Shown here one piece after another: positions 8,121 through 16,775 of a DNA stretch of 64,000 nt. The notes below the pieces were generated by a model. That model ran no database searches. It worked only from the letters and a program-made list of their open reading frames with translations, and was not told where the DNA came from. Position 1 is the stretch's first letter, and every line of letters begins with the position of its first letter. The position numbers and the translations under genes are program-made. This DNA comes from Collinsella sp. (GTDB lineage Bacteria; Actinomycetota; Coriobacteriia; Coriobacteriales; Coriobacteriaceae), in NCBI GenBank assembly GCA_019414645.1, contig DXLP01000007.1:7730-71729 (forward strand), written 5' to 3'.

Positions 8121-9800
8121 CTAGTCGCGCGTCAGCTTACGGTGAATACGATGCGGCTGGGCCGCGTCCTCGCCCAGGCGCTCGATGCGGTTGGCCTGAT
8201 AGGCCTCGAAATTACCCTCGAACCAATACCAGTTGCCCGGATTCTCGTCGGTGCCCTCCCACGCCAGAATGTGCGTGGCGACGCGGTCCAGGAACATACG
8301 GTCGTGGCTAATGACCACCGAGCAGCCCGGGAACTCGAGCAGCGCCGCCTCGAGCGAGGACAGCGTCTCGACGTCGAGGTCGTTCGTGGGCTCGTCGAGG
8401 AGCAGCAGGTTGCCGCCCTGCTTGAGCGTGAGTGCCAGGTTCAGACGGTTGCGCTCGCCACCGGAGAGTACGCCAGCGCGCTTCTGCTGGTCCTGGCCCT
8501 TAAAGCCAAAGCTCGCCACATAGGCGCGGCTCGGGACCTCGGTCTCGCCGACCATCATGTGGTCCAGGCCGTCCGAGACGACCTCCCACAGGTTCTTGTC
8601 GGGGTCGATGCCGGAGCGGTTCTGATCAACGTAGCTAATCTTGACGGTCTCGCCCACCTCGAGCTCGCCCGAAGTCAGCGGCTCCAGACCCACAATCGTC
8701 TTGAACAGCGTGGTCTTACCGACACCGTTGGGGCCGATCACGCCCACGATGCCGTTGCGCGGCAGGGTGAACGAAAGGTCATCGATGAGCACGCGACCGT
8801 CGAACTCCTTGTGCAGGTGATGGGCCTCGAGCACCTTGTTGCCCAGACGCGGGCCCACAGGGATGCGGATATCGGTCCAGTCGAGCTTCTGGCTTGCGCG
8901 GGCCTCGGCCTCCATCTCCTCGTAGCGAGCCAGACGAGCCTTGTTCTTGGCCTGGCGAGCCTTGGGTGAACTGCGTACCCACTCGAGCTCGGCCTCCATG
9001 CGCTTGGCGAGCTTGGCGTCACGGTTGCCCTGCGCCTCGATACGCGCGGCCTTGGTCTCCAGATACGTGGAGTAGTTGCCCTTGTAGGGATAAAGGTGAC
9101 CGCGGTCGACCTCGCAGATCCACTCGGCAACGTTATCCAGGAAGTAGCGATCGTGTGTGACGGCAAGCACCGCGCCCTGATAGTTATGCAGGAAGTGCTC
9201 GAGCCACAGGATCGACTCGGCGTCCAGGTGGTTCGTGGGCTCGTCGAGCAGCAGCAGGTCGGGAGCCTCGAGCAGCAGCTTGCACAGGGCCACGCGGCGG
9301 CGCTCGCCGCCAGAGAGCACGTTGACCGGCATGTCGGAATCGGGCAGCTGCAGGGCGTCCATGGCCTGGCCGAGCTTGGAATCGATATCCCAGCCGTCGG
9401 CGGCGTCAATCTCGTCCTGGAGCTTGCCCATCTCGGCCATGAGGGCGTCCATGTCGCAATCCGGGTCGCACATCTCCTCGCCGATCTTATTGAAGCGATC
9501 GACCTTGGCGATCATGTCGCCAAATGCCATGCGCACGTTCTCGATGACGGTCTTGTCGTCGTCGAGCGGCGGCTCCTGCTGCAGGATGCCCACGGTGTAG
9601 CCGGGGGTGAGCCTGGCATCACCGTTGGAGACCTCCTCGATGCCGGCCATGATCTTGAGCAGGGTCGACTTGCCCATACCGTTGGGGCCCACGACACCGA
9701 TCTTGGCACCGGGGTAGAAGCTCAGGGTCACGTCGTCAAGGATTACCTTGTCGCCATGGGCCTTGCGAGCCTGATACATTTGGTAGATAAACTCCGCCAT
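8121..9800 (-). CDS. ettA: ABC-F ATPase EttA, energy-dependent translational throttle
   Basis: A 559-residue soluble protein with two ABC ATPase domains. Walker A motifs are GPNGMGKST (about residue 38) and GPNGVGKTT in the second half, with LSGGERRRV and LSGGERNRL signatures and LLLLDEPTNHLD / LLLLDEPTNDLD Walker B motifs. The linker between the domains is basic and helical as in ABC-F factors, and the tail ENPGNWYWFEGNFEAYQANR is typical of EttA. The family binds the ribosomal E site and couples initiation to the ATP/ADP ratio. The length fits EttA (about 555). The gene is monocistronic with terminators on both sides. Confidence 0.95.
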   Translation of the reverse strand: MAEFIYQMYQARKAHGDKVILDDVTLSFYPGAKIGVVGPNGMGKSTLLKIMAGIEEVSNGDARLTPGYTVGILQQEPPLDDDKTVIENVRMAFGDMIAKVDRFNKIGEEMCDPDCDMDALMAEMGKLQDEIDAADGWDIDSKLGQAMDALQLPDSDMPVNVLSGGERRRVALCKLLLEAPDLLLLDEPTNHLDAESILWLEHFLHNYQGAVLAVTHDRYFLDNVAEWICEVDRGHLYPYKGNYSTYLETKAARIEAQGNRDAKLAKRMEAELEWVRSSPKARQAKNKARLARYEEMEAEARASQKLDWTDIRIPVGPRLGNKVLEAHHLHKEFDGRVLIDDLSFTLPRNGIVGVIGPNGVGKTTLFKTIVGLEPLTSGELEVGETVKISYVDQNRSGIDPDKNLWEVVSDGLDHMMVGETEVPSRAYVASFGFKGQDQQKRAGVLSGGERNRLNLALTLKQGGNLLLLDEPTNDLDVETLSSLEAALLEFPGCSVVISHDRMFLDRVATHILAWEGTDENPGNWYWFEGNFEAYQANRIERLGEDAAQPHRIHRKLTRD

Positions 9801-9891
9801 ATGCCTGTTTTATCCTTTCTACCTGCTGTTTCCCTATTCTTGATTCGCTTTAGTGGAAACGAAATGAGAAAACCAGCTCTGAAACTTAACG

Positions 9892-9919
9892 AAAAAGGGG
9901 CATGGTTGCCCATACCCCC
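9892..9919 (-). terminator. Terminator of the sdpI-like gene
   Basis: On the minus strand GGGG and TATGG pair with CCATG and CCCC, followed by TTTTT. It lies 65 bp after the SdpI-like stop and separates that unit from ettA. Confidence 0.75.
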
Positions 9920-9984
9920 TAATACTACCTGGGAAAAGTCCCCCAGAACATACTATGAACTGCGTACGCTAGTTTTCCGCAACC

Positions 9985-10689
9985 TTAGCGAACGGCTCGC
10001 TGCGATTTACGCCACAGCAGATACGAATAGACGTAGGCAGCTCCGGCTGAACCAAACGCCAGAACCGCAATCACCGCGGCAACGACTTCACTCGAAAGCA
10101 CCGCACCTGCCACGCCCATCACAATCAGGCCAATACCCAGCACCATAAAGCAGGCGCCGCCAAAACGCTGCGTACGGCGCCAGTTCTCGGGATCGGCAAG
10201 CGCCCAAGGCGTCTTGATACCGAGCGTATAGTTCTGCTTCACACGCGGCAAGTAGTTGCCTACGCCGATGAACAGCAAACCGATAGCACCGGAAATCAGC
10301 ACGTTGACCGAACCGACCGCCGGCACCACGTCCCAGACCGTAAGCTCTCCCAGCCAGCTTATGGCGCACATGAACAAGATGAAGGCGATTACGAAGCCCT
10401 GATAGAACTTGCCCGAGGTTCGATATGCCTCACCTTTGGGATCGATGCGCGGCACCACGCAGAACATTGCGAGAAGCGCCAGAGGCAGCACGCCGAGCGC
10501 GGAGGCCATCCAGCTAGGACCCCAACCATCGACGGCGCCGTTCGCGCCCCAGTGCGTGGGAATCTGCGCCGGCAGGCTCGGCATCACCATGAGGTGCGCT
10601 ACGACATTGGCGACGCACAGAACGACCAGCGCAATCCACACGCGCGACGATACCCCCGTGGGGTGAATGCCCTTGTTTTCGTTATTCAT
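9985..10689 (-). CDS. SdpI-family membrane protein (DUF1648)
   Basis: The 234-residue product has about six membrane segments. It carries the DUF1648/SdpI signature around PAQIPTHWGANGAVDGWG and a C-terminal GNYLPRVKQNYTLGIKTPWA block (the NYTLGIKTPW SdpI-family motif). Bacillus SdpI is an immunity protein against the SdpC toxin and works with the autorepressor SdpR. The ATG at 10689 overlaps the stop of the upstream ArsR gene, so the two are translationally coupled as in sdpRI. No sdpABC toxin genes are in the window, so the function here may be general envelope stress rather than immunity. Confidence 0.85.
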   Translation of the reverse strand: MNNENKGIHPTGVSSRVWIALVVLCVANVVAHLMVMPSLPAQIPTHWGANGAVDGWGPSWMASALGVLPLALLAMFCVVPRIDPKGEAYRTSGKFYQGFVIAFILFMCAISWLGELTVWDVVPAVGSVNVLISGAIGLLFIGVGNYLPRVKQNYTLGIKTPWALADPENWRRTQRFGGACFMVLGIGLIVMGVAGAVLSSEVVAAVIAVLAFGSAGAAYVYSYLLWRKSQRAVR

Positions 10690-10960
10690 CCTTATCACCT
10701 TCCGTGTTTGTAAAGCCCATAAACCAGCCAATCAAGTCCTGCATGACGGTGGTGTTTAAGCTGTAAACGATGTTTTGGCCATGGCGCTCGTCGGTCACCA
10801 GCCCGGCGTTTTTGAGCGTCGCCAAATGATGGCTCAATGACGGCTTGCTAATGTCAAAATGCTCGGCAAGCTCCCCGGCCGTACAATTGCCCTCGCGCAG
10901 CAACTCCAAAATGCGCCGTCGCGTTGGATCGGCCAGCGCCTTAAAACCCTCTCCCGGCAT
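10682..10960 (-). CDS. ArsR-family repressor (SdpR-like)
   Basis: The ATG at 10960 sits behind an excellent GAGGAGG site; the longer frame to 10996 is not needed. The 92-residue protein is one winged-helix domain: FKALADPTRRRILELLREGN, then ELAEHFDISKPSLSHHLATLK as the recognition helices. The metal-binding Cys pairs of ArsR/SmtB are absent, as in SdpR-type autorepressors. It overlaps the SdpI-like gene. A candidate operator (TTAGA-N6-TCTAA) lies 49 bp upstream. Confidence 0.88.
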   Translation of the reverse strand: MPGEGFKALADPTRRRILELLREGNCTAGELAEHFDISKPSLSHHLATLKNAGLVTDERHGQNIVYSLNTTVMQDLIGWFMGFTNTEGDKDE

Positions 10961-11008
10961 AGAACCTCCTCTCGCTATCTCTCGCGACGTGCACACTATA
11001 CTCGTTAT

Positions 11009-11024
11009 TTAGATGTTTGTCTAA
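11009..11024. promoter_or_regulatory. Candidate operator for the ArsR/SdpR-like repressor
   Basis: A perfect inverted repeat TTAGA-TGTTTG-TCTAA lies just upstream of the repressor gene, with a further TCTAA half-site 4 bp beyond (11028-11032). Placement and symmetry fit autorepression. Binding is inferred. Confidence 0.5.
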
Positions 11025-11070
11025 TTATCTAATAGCAATGTTATGTATAGAACATTCGTTCGTTTTTAGA

Positions 11071-11305
11071 TACAATGGGTCCAGAAGCAGATGGGCCAGC
11101 TCCCTCTTCCCAAGAAGGAGATGGACTATGAGTATTGATAATGTCCTGACGTTGTTATTGCTTGTAATCGCGGCTGTGGAACTCGGCATCCACATAGGAG
11201 GTCGAATGAAATAGCCGCCCCCGCGTAATGCGAAGACGGCCACTTCTCACGCTACAAACGTGTTTGGGAGTTGGCCAACCCGCTGCAACGGGTGCCATCT
11301 GCTTC
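11071..11305 (+). ncRNA. Toxin mRNA with self-complementary 5' and 3' ends
   Basis: A TACAAT -10 box (11071-11076) predicts an mRNA start near 11083. The first bases, 11084-11094 (GAAGCAGATGG), are an exact complement of 11295-11305. The adjoining 11094-11104 (GGCCAGCTCCC) pairs with 11266-11276 (one G-U pair). The 18-base bulge holds its own hairpin, ACCCG...CGGGT. The 28-codon reading frame lies between these arms. Long-distance end pairing of this kind is known from type I toxin mRNAs, where it holds the message inactive. Confidence 0.5.
11128..11214 (+). CDS. 28-residue type I toxin-like membrane peptide
   Basis: The ATG follows a strong AAGAAGGAG site. The peptide starts MSIDNVLTLLLLVIAAVELG, giving one hydrophobic segment, and ends in a short basic tail (GGRMK). 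It resembles the short single-span putative holin-like/type I toxins that depolarise the membrane. It stands alone between sdpR and tcdA, inside a message whose ends are complementary. An antisense RNA antitoxin was not identified. An uncharacterised small membrane protein is the alternative. Confidence 0.55.
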   Translation: MSIDNVLTLLLLVIAAVELGIHIGGRMK

Positions 11306-11421
11306 ATCTTATGCGAATCCTTGCCTCATTTCAACAAGCCCCTAGGGCTCAAATGGAATCGCGATAATACCTATAATGGTGATAGCTAAAACACGATTCG
11401 CTTCCCCATCGGAGGATGTCT

Positions 11422-12213
11422 ATGACCGAAACCGCTGCTCTCGTCGAGACACGCGACACCAAACTCGAGATCATCATGGGCCGTGAGGCACTCGATAGAC
11501 TCGCCAACGCCACGGTGCTGGTGCTCGGCTGCGGAGGCGTGGGCTCTAACTGCTGCGAGGCACTTGTCCGCGGCGGCATCGGTCATTTTGTGATTCTGGA
11601 CAAGGATATCGTCGCGCCCAGCAACATCAATCGACAGGCCATCGCCTTTCACAGCACCGTCGGCAAGCGCAAGGTTGACGTGATGGAAGCCATGATCCAC
11701 GACATCAATCCCGCCGCCAGCGTTATCAAGCGCACCGAATACCTGCTGAGCGACAACATCGACGAGTTCTTCGCGGGCGTTTTGGAGCAGACGGGTGGCA
11801 AGCTCGACTACGTCGTCGACGCCATCGACACCATCTCGGCCAAGCTCACCATTGCCAAATATGCTCAGGACAATGACATTCGTTTGGTTAGCTCCATGGG
11901 CGGGGCCAACAAGCTCCATCCCGAATGCCTGCATTTTGCCGACATTTTTGACACCGTGCGCGACCCCATGAGCCGCATCATGCGCAAAGAGTGCAAAAAA
12001 CGTGGCATCAAGAGCCTTCACGTGCTGTTTAGCTGCGAGGAGTCGGTAAAGACCCAGCCCCGCGACCCTTCCAACATCCACGAGCGCACCGAGCTGGGAA
12101 CCGCGAGCTTTATGCCGCCCATCATGGGCCAGATGATCGCCGGCGAGGTTATCCGCCAGATCAGTGGCCGCGGCACCGAGCGCGTGCGCGCCGATGGCCA
12201 GCGCCTAGACTAG
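11422..12213 (+). CDS. tcdA: tRNA threonylcarbamoyladenosine dehydratase TcdA
   Basis: A 263-residue ThiF/MoeB/HesA-fold protein. Residues 30-75 contain the nucleotide-binding motif LVLGCGGVGSNCCEALVRGG followed by LDKDIVAPSNINRQ. The pattern IDTISAKLTIAKYAQ and a single-domain length fit TcdA (CsdL), which adenylates t6A37 of tRNA to form the cyclic ct6A hydantoin. The ATG at 11422 is preferred over 11416 because GGAGG at 11411-11415 is correctly spaced for it. The TatD-like gene starts 14 bp downstream. Confidence 0.88.
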   Translation: MTETAALVETRDTKLEIIMGREALDRLANATVLVLGCGGVGSNCCEALVRGGIGHFVILDKDIVAPSNINRQAIAFHSTVGKRKVDVMEAMIHDINPAASVIKRTEYLLSDNIDEFFAGVLEQTGGKLDYVVDAIDTISAKLTIAKYAQDNDIRLVSSMGGANKLHPECLHFADIFDTVRDPMSRIMRKECKKRGIKSLHVLFSCEESVKTQPRDPSNIHERTELGTASFMPPIMGQMIAGEVIRQISGRGTERVRADGQRLD

Positions 12214-12227
12214 CGGAGCGCGCCGAG

Positions 12228-13010
12228 ATGGAGCCCCGGTTATTTGATGCACACTGCCATCTTGATCTAATGGCTCACCCGGACGCCGTTGCCGATGAGG
12301 CAACGGCGCTGGGCCTGATTCTATTTGACTGCGGCGTCGATCCGCACGACTTTGCACGCGCCAAGAAGCGCGCCTGCGGCCGTTCAAATATCTTTGCCGG
12401 CATCGGCCTCCATCCCTGGTGGCTCGCCGACGGACGATATGGCAACGCTGAAATCAATCTGCTTTGCGAAGTTGCTGCCCAAGAGCGCTATATCGGCGAA
12501 GTCGGACTCGACTTTTCCGCGCGCTTTGCTGGAAGTGAGCCGCTACAAATACAGGCATTTGACCGGCTCTGCGATGCGCTCGTGCAGCATCCTCTTACCG
12601 GGCGCGTGATATCAATTCACGCCGTTCGTTCGGCGGGAACCGTACTGAACGTCCTCGAATCGCATGGACTACTCATCCCAAACTCCGACTCCCCCGTTAT
12701 CATCTTCCACTGGTTTAGCGGCACTTCGGACGAACTCGTCCGCGCGCGAAACGCAGGCTGCTATTTTTCCGTGAACGAGCGCATGCTCGCCACCAAGCGC
12801 GGTCGCGAATATGCCCGACAGATTCCACTCGACCGTCTACTGCTCGAGACCGATGCGCCGGCCGAGCCAAACACAGAAACAAGTGTGCAATCGCTCATCA
12901 GATCGCTCGCAAGGACCTCGATGCACATTGCCTCACTCAAAAACTGTGACGCAAAGCGCATCGAGTCGGTAGTTTTAGCAACTGCGCACTCTGTTTTTGA
13001 CCTTCGCTAA
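12228..13010 (+). CDS. TatD-family metal-dependent hydrolase
   Basis: A 260-residue TIM-barrel hydrolase. Metal-binding motifs are visible in order: DAHCHLDL (residues 7-14), GLHPWW, IGEVGLDF, ISIHAVRS and LLLETDAP. The family has DNase, RNase or D-aminoacyl-tRNA deacylase activity. It lies 14 bp after tcdA in an apparent operon, and a terminator shared with the convergent kinase follows. Its sequence is divergent from the canonical TatD/YcfH type, so the exact substrate is open. Confidence 0.85.
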   Translation: MEPRLFDAHCHLDLMAHPDAVADEATALGLILFDCGVDPHDFARAKKRACGRSNIFAGIGLHPWWLADGRYGNAEINLLCEVAAQERYIGEVGLDFSARFAGSEPLQIQAFDRLCDALVQHPLTGRVISIHAVRSAGTVLNVLESHGLLIPNSDSPVIIFHWFSGTSDELVRARNAGCYFSVNERMLATKRGREYARQIPLDRLLLETDAPAEPNTETSVQSLIRSLARTSMHIASLKNCDAKRIESVVLATAHSVFDLR

Positions 13011-13026
13011 CCCCTGTGGGCAAAAA

Positions 13027-13069
13027 TGCCAAGGGACATGCGAATCGCACAACGCAGTCCCTATTGGCA
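13027..13069. terminator. Bidirectional terminator between convergent genes
   Basis: Arms TGCCAAGGGAC (13027-13037) and GTCCCTATTGGCA (13057-13069) pair with one small bulge. The structure fills the 79 bp between the TatD-like gene and the FGGY kinase. Confidence 0.65.
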
Positions 13070-13089
13070 GGCAGTACAATTCGGCAGCA

Positions 13090-14607
13090 TTACACCAATT
13101 CGTGCATGAGATCACGGTTGCGTGCATACAATTCGTCAAAGATATGACGACGCGACGCATATAGCTCGTGGGCAGCCATATCGGGCACGATTGTTTGTGC
13201 AACGCCAAGGACTTGGGCGAGTTCATCCCATGATGCATAGGCGCCACCTGCGAGAGCTGCCATGATGGCATCACCGAAGCATGCGCCCACCGTAACCTTG
13301 GCAACCGAGACCTCGCGCCCGCATACGTCGGCGATAGCCTGCATCCAAACTGGATTCTTGGTTCCACCTCCGACAAGCATAATGCGCCCAATTGGCAGTC
13401 CATGCTCTCGCTCGATAATGTCGACATGGGATGCAACGGTATACGCGACGCCTTCCAAGGCGGCGCGAACCATATGGGCTCGCGTATGCCTTCCGGTCAG
13501 GCCAAAGAAGGCGCCACGTGCCTCGGGATCGTTGAGCGGAGTACGCTCCCCCGCAAAGTACGGCAGACACAGGAGCCCATCGGCACCCGGCGCCACGTCG
13601 GCGGCATCATGCGCCATAACCGAATATGCATCGGGGCCACCGTGGCCCTCGGCCTCTACGGCGTCGCGATACAGCTCTTGGCGCAGCCACGATGTGAGCG
13701 CACCCGCCGTATTGGTCCCCGCGCAGATCCCGTAAGTTCCGGGAATGATAAACGTCCCTGGCCACAGACGGGCATCATCGACCATATGATCAGCTAGGTA
13801 GATGAAATACGCCGTGCTCCCCAACTGAACCATCATATCGCCGGGACGAAATACACCCGTCGAAATGGCCTCGGCACCAGAGTCGCCCGTTCCCACTAAG
13901 ACAGGTGTCCCTGCCGCGAGCCCTGTCGCCTCAGCCGCGCGCTGCGTAATCACCCCGGCAATATCGGTAGCCGACATTACCTCCGCCATCTGGTCAGGCC
14001 GGCAGAAACGAGCACATTCCCGAGCATCAACCCTCCAAGTGTAGCGGTCGTATAGGGGAAGAAAATCCTCCGCCAAGTAACGGTCCACCGTAAAACGCCC
14101 CGTCAACTTTGCGCATAGAAACGATGATGCCGTCAGGAACTTCGCGGCACGTTCGTGCACCTCGGGCATATTCTCCTTAAACCATAAGATCTTAGGAGCA
14201 ATATCTGATGAGCAGGGATCGTGCCCGAAAAGTTCGCGTGCGCGACCTGACCCATATTCGGAAAGGAGCTCGTCAATCTGCGGCTTCGAACGTGCATCGA
14301 CTCCATACAAAATCGCGGGCGCCAGCGCGTTGCACTCGGTATCGACCGGCACACAGTCGCAACCCAATGCGGAAAGGCCCACGCATCCGATCTGCGCCGC
14401 GTTAACCCCCGATCGCATCACCAGCTCGCGCGACAAGCGGCAAAAATCGCCCCACCAAACTGCCTCAGCATCATGCTGGTACCATCCATCACACGGGTTG
14501 TCCGTCTCATGTCCACAAGAGGCTTGGCAAACGATGTTGCATCGATCATCGATTAAAACGCCTTTAGAGGCGCTTGTCCCAATATCAATACCCAGATAGA
14601 GCGCCAT
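13090..14607 (-). CDS. FGGY-family carbohydrate kinase (xylulokinase-like)
   Basis: A 505-residue two-lobed kinase with N-terminal LGIDIGTSASKGVLID, a VGTGDSGAEAISTGV segment and a C-terminal LVGGGTKNPVWMQAIADVCG ATP-binding block. FGGY kinases phosphorylate pentuloses, hexuloses, glycerol or related sugars. It is the last gene of the ten-gene catabolic operon, 6 bp after btpA-like. The substrate is probably the same sugar or polyol released by the upstream enzymes. The length fits xylulokinase (about 500), but specificity cannot be read from sequence. Confidence 0.85.
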   Translation of the reverse strand: MALYLGIDIGTSASKGVLIDDRCNIVCQASCGHETDNPCDGWYQHDAEAVWWGDFCRLSRELVMRSGVNAAQIGCVGLSALGCDCVPVDTECNALAPAILYGVDARSKPQIDELLSEYGSGRARELFGHDPCSSDIAPKILWFKENMPEVHERAAKFLTASSFLCAKLTGRFTVDRYLAEDFLPLYDRYTWRVDARECARFCRPDQMAEVMSATDIAGVITQRAAEATGLAAGTPVLVGTGDSGAEAISTGVFRPGDMMVQLGSTAYFIYLADHMVDDARLWPGTFIIPGTYGICAGTNTAGALTSWLRQELYRDAVEAEGHGGPDAYSVMAHDAADVAPGADGLLCLPYFAGERTPLNDPEARGAFFGLTGRHTRAHMVRAALEGVAYTVASHVDIIEREHGLPIGRIMLVGGGTKNPVWMQAIADVCGREVSVAKVTVGACFGDAIMAALAGGAYASWDELAQVLGVAQTIVPDMAAHELYASRRHIFDELYARNRDLMHELV

Positions 14608-14613
14608 AGGTGC

Positions 14614-15423
14614 CTACTCCCCTCGCGCCGTACGAGCGGCAGCCATAAAACGAACCACCCGCTCAACATCAATCGGGGCATCCAGCTTTCCGTCGCGCTT
14701 TAAGCACGTGCCGACAAACGCGCCATCGTAGTGAGCAAATACGTCAGCCACGGTATTTTCGCGACAACCGGTGCCACATACCACGGGCACTTCGCCAACA
14801 CGCTCGCGGACCTCGTCGGCAAGCTCGCCCGAAGCGCCACGACCGGCAGCCGAACCGCCGATGACCATCGCATCCGGTAGGCAATTAAAGAGAAGTGAAT
14901 CGGCAATGTCCGCGGTCGTGCGGTCGTTGAGATAAACCTCGCCCTCGCTCGTGATGAAGTGAAAAAGCTTGAGGTCGTCCAAGCGCAGCGCCGCCTTGCG
15001 ACGCATGGTGTGAGCGAAATCTCGGTTAATCAGCCCGAGATCACCGGCCCAGGCACCGCAAAAATTGCAACGCGTGAACTGCGCGTCGACGGCAGCGCAC
15101 AGCTCGATTGTGGCATCACCATCGTAAATAGCTTCAGCTCCCCAAGGAGTCGACAAATCATGGGATAGAGCCCCGATTACATAGCCCATCGATGCAAGGG
15201 TTGAGGGAGAAACATGCTGCTCATAGGGCATCGAGAGCTCATTGGTAATCAAAATGCCATCGACACCGCCCTGCTGCAACGCCTCGAGATCGCGCTTGGC
15301 GGCTTCCACGACCTGCGACACGCTTCCGCCCGGGTAATACAGTGGATCGCCCGGCAGAGGACGCAGGTGCAGCATTCCAATAACCGGCTTTTCGGTCTTG
15401 AACATCGAGGTTAGAAACGACAT
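14614..15423 (-). CDS. BtpA/SgcQ-family protein
   Basis: The 269-residue TIM-barrel-like protein begins with VIGMLHLRPLPGDP, a hallmark of the BtpA/SgcQ family, and ends with VPVVCGTGCRENTVADVFAH and a GAFVGTCLKRDG phosphate-loop-like segment. BtpA affects photosystem I assembly in cyanobacteria and SgcQ sits in a sugar PTS operon. In heterotrophs the family is often in sugar or nucleoside catabolism clusters and its reaction is not firmly established. It is 33 bp downstream of the YjbQ-like gene and followed by the FGGY kinase. Confidence 0.85.
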   Translation of the reverse strand: MSFLTSMFKTEKPVIGMLHLRPLPGDPLYYPGGSVSQVVEAAKRDLEALQQGGVDGILITNELSMPYEQHVSPSTLASMGYVIGALSHDLSTPWGAEAIYDGDATIELCAAVDAQFTRCNFCGAWAGDLGLINRDFAHTMRRKAALRLDDLKLFHFITSEGEVYLNDRTTADIADSLLFNCLPDAMVIGGSAAGRGASGELADEVRERVGEVPVVCGTGCRENTVADVFAHYDGAFVGTCLKRDGKLDAPIDVERVVRFMAAARTARGE

Positions 15424-15456
15424 AACGTGCTCCTTCTTAGGGTCATTGCAGGGACG

Positions 15457-15885
15457 TTACTCCCCCAGCACCTCGACGTACACTTTTCGCTTCTGCGGAC
15501 CGTCAAACTCCGCAAGATAGATGTTCTGGGCACCTCCGCACACGATGTGGCCATCTTGGACGGGAAAGAAGCAACTGTTTCCACAAATCATGCTCTTGAT
15601 ATGCCCACAGGAGTTGTTACCGGTGGCTCCATAGCTCGGCAGGAAGTGTGCATGCGCATAGGGGGCATCGAGTGGGGCGATGCGATCAAGCGTCTCCATA
15701 AGATCCGTCTCCACGCAGGGCAGTCCCTCGTTTACCACGATTCCACAGGTCGTATGCGACAAAATAATCGCTGCCAAGCCATTGGTCACCGAGCTGCGTT
15801 CGATGGCAGCGTGCACATCTTCGGTAATATCGATGAACTGGTCCGGAGCAGTCGATAGATAGCTCAATGTCTCGAGCGTCACCAT
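15457..15885 (-). CDS. YjbQ/UPF0047-family protein
   Basis: The 142-residue protein has the family hallmarks SHTTCGIVVNEG, HAHFLPSYGATGNNSCGHIK and QNIYLAEFDGPQKRKVYVEV. YjbQ proteins bind metal and some show weak thiamine-phosphate synthase activity, but the physiological role is unclear. The gene starts 2 bp after the amidohydrolase gene, so it is in the operon and expected to work on the same pathway. Its conserved His/Cys residues are present. Confidence 0.88.
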   Translation of the reverse strand: MVTLETLSYLSTAPDQFIDITEDVHAAIERSSVTNGLAAIILSHTTCGIVVNEGLPCVETDLMETLDRIAPLDAPYAHAHFLPSYGATGNNSCGHIKSMICGNSCFFPVQDGHIVCGGAQNIYLAEFDGPQKRKVYVEVLGE

Positions 15886-15887
15886 GT

Positions 15888-16748
15888 TTACTCATCCCCT
15901 TCAAGAAAACGCAGGGCATTACCCCAGTAGAGCCTTTCTCGCGCATCATCGCGCATGAGCACGGTATCGAGCGCCCGCTTGAGTTTGAATGCACGGAAAC
16001 GCGGCGTATTGCTGGCGAACATCACTTGATGCGATAGCGCGCGCTCATACCACAGCGGCCCCATATCGACCGTGAAAAGGCGCTGCATCATCTCCTCGGG
16101 CGAATCGATGTAAGTGATAGAGGTGTCCGTGTAGCAGTTGGGATACTTGAGCAGCATCGCCACGGTCTCGCGCACCCAGGGCCAGCCAAAGTGGGTCAAA
16201 CTAAAGCGCACATTTGGATGCGTTGCGATTGTGTGCTCAAATGCAAGCGGGTTACTGCGCGAGAGCTCTGCGCCCGGCTCCCAAGACATACCGGCATGGA
16301 AAACCACCGGCTTGTTATAGCGCTCGCACAGCTCGTAAAGCGGCTCGGCCACAGCATCATCGGGGGCAAAACCCTGCTTTGCCGGATGCAGGCAAAGCCC
16401 CTTTGCCCCCAACTCGGTAAAGGCGCGCTCCGATTCGTCTGCGGCACCGCTCACCTGCGGATCTACGCTCGCAAATCCCCACAGACGATCGGGGTGCGCG
16501 GCAACCAGCATGGCAATCTGGTCATTGGTGCCAAAGTGTCCTCCGCATGCCGTGGTTACATCGAGCGGCATGAGCACGCTCTTCCGCACGTCGCAGACGT
16601 CCATCTCGACTTGAAGCTCATCCCAATCCATGGGGCCCATATGCCCCATACCAAATTCTCGTGACCAAAAACCGAATCCATCAGGCTCATCACCCGGCGT
16701 ACAGATCTCGCCATAGAGCATAGGATGGACCAACATGTCGATAACCAT
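15888..16748 (-). CDS. Amidohydrolase-family protein (Amidohydro_2 type)
   Basis: Start chosen at 16748 because AAAGGAG precedes it. The 286-residue TIM-barrel protein has the metal-dependent hydrolase pattern with IDMLVHP at the N-terminus, PVVFHAGMSW, a LTHFGWPWV strand and a C-terminal WGNALRFL. Enzymes of this branch are lactonases, decarboxylases or hydratases on small carboxylated rings or chains. The classic HxH at the N-terminus is modified (VHP), so the metal centre may be atypical. It sits between a PfkB kinase and YjbQ in the catabolic operon. Confidence 0.75.
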   Translation of the reverse strand: MVIDMLVHPMLYGEICTPGDEPDGFGFWSREFGMGHMGPMDWDELQVEMDVCDVRKSVLMPLDVTTACGGHFGTNDQIAMLVAAHPDRLWGFASVDPQVSGAADESERAFTELGAKGLCLHPAKQGFAPDDAVAEPLYELCERYNKPVVFHAGMSWEPGAELSRSNPLAFEHTIATHPNVRFSLTHFGWPWVRETVAMLLKYPNCYTDTSITYIDSPEEMMQRLFTVDMGPLWYERALSHQVMFASNTPRFRAFKLKRALDTVLMRDDARERLYWGNALRFLEGDE

Positions 16749-16775
16749 TTCGTACTCCTTTCCAGGCATTTGGCC

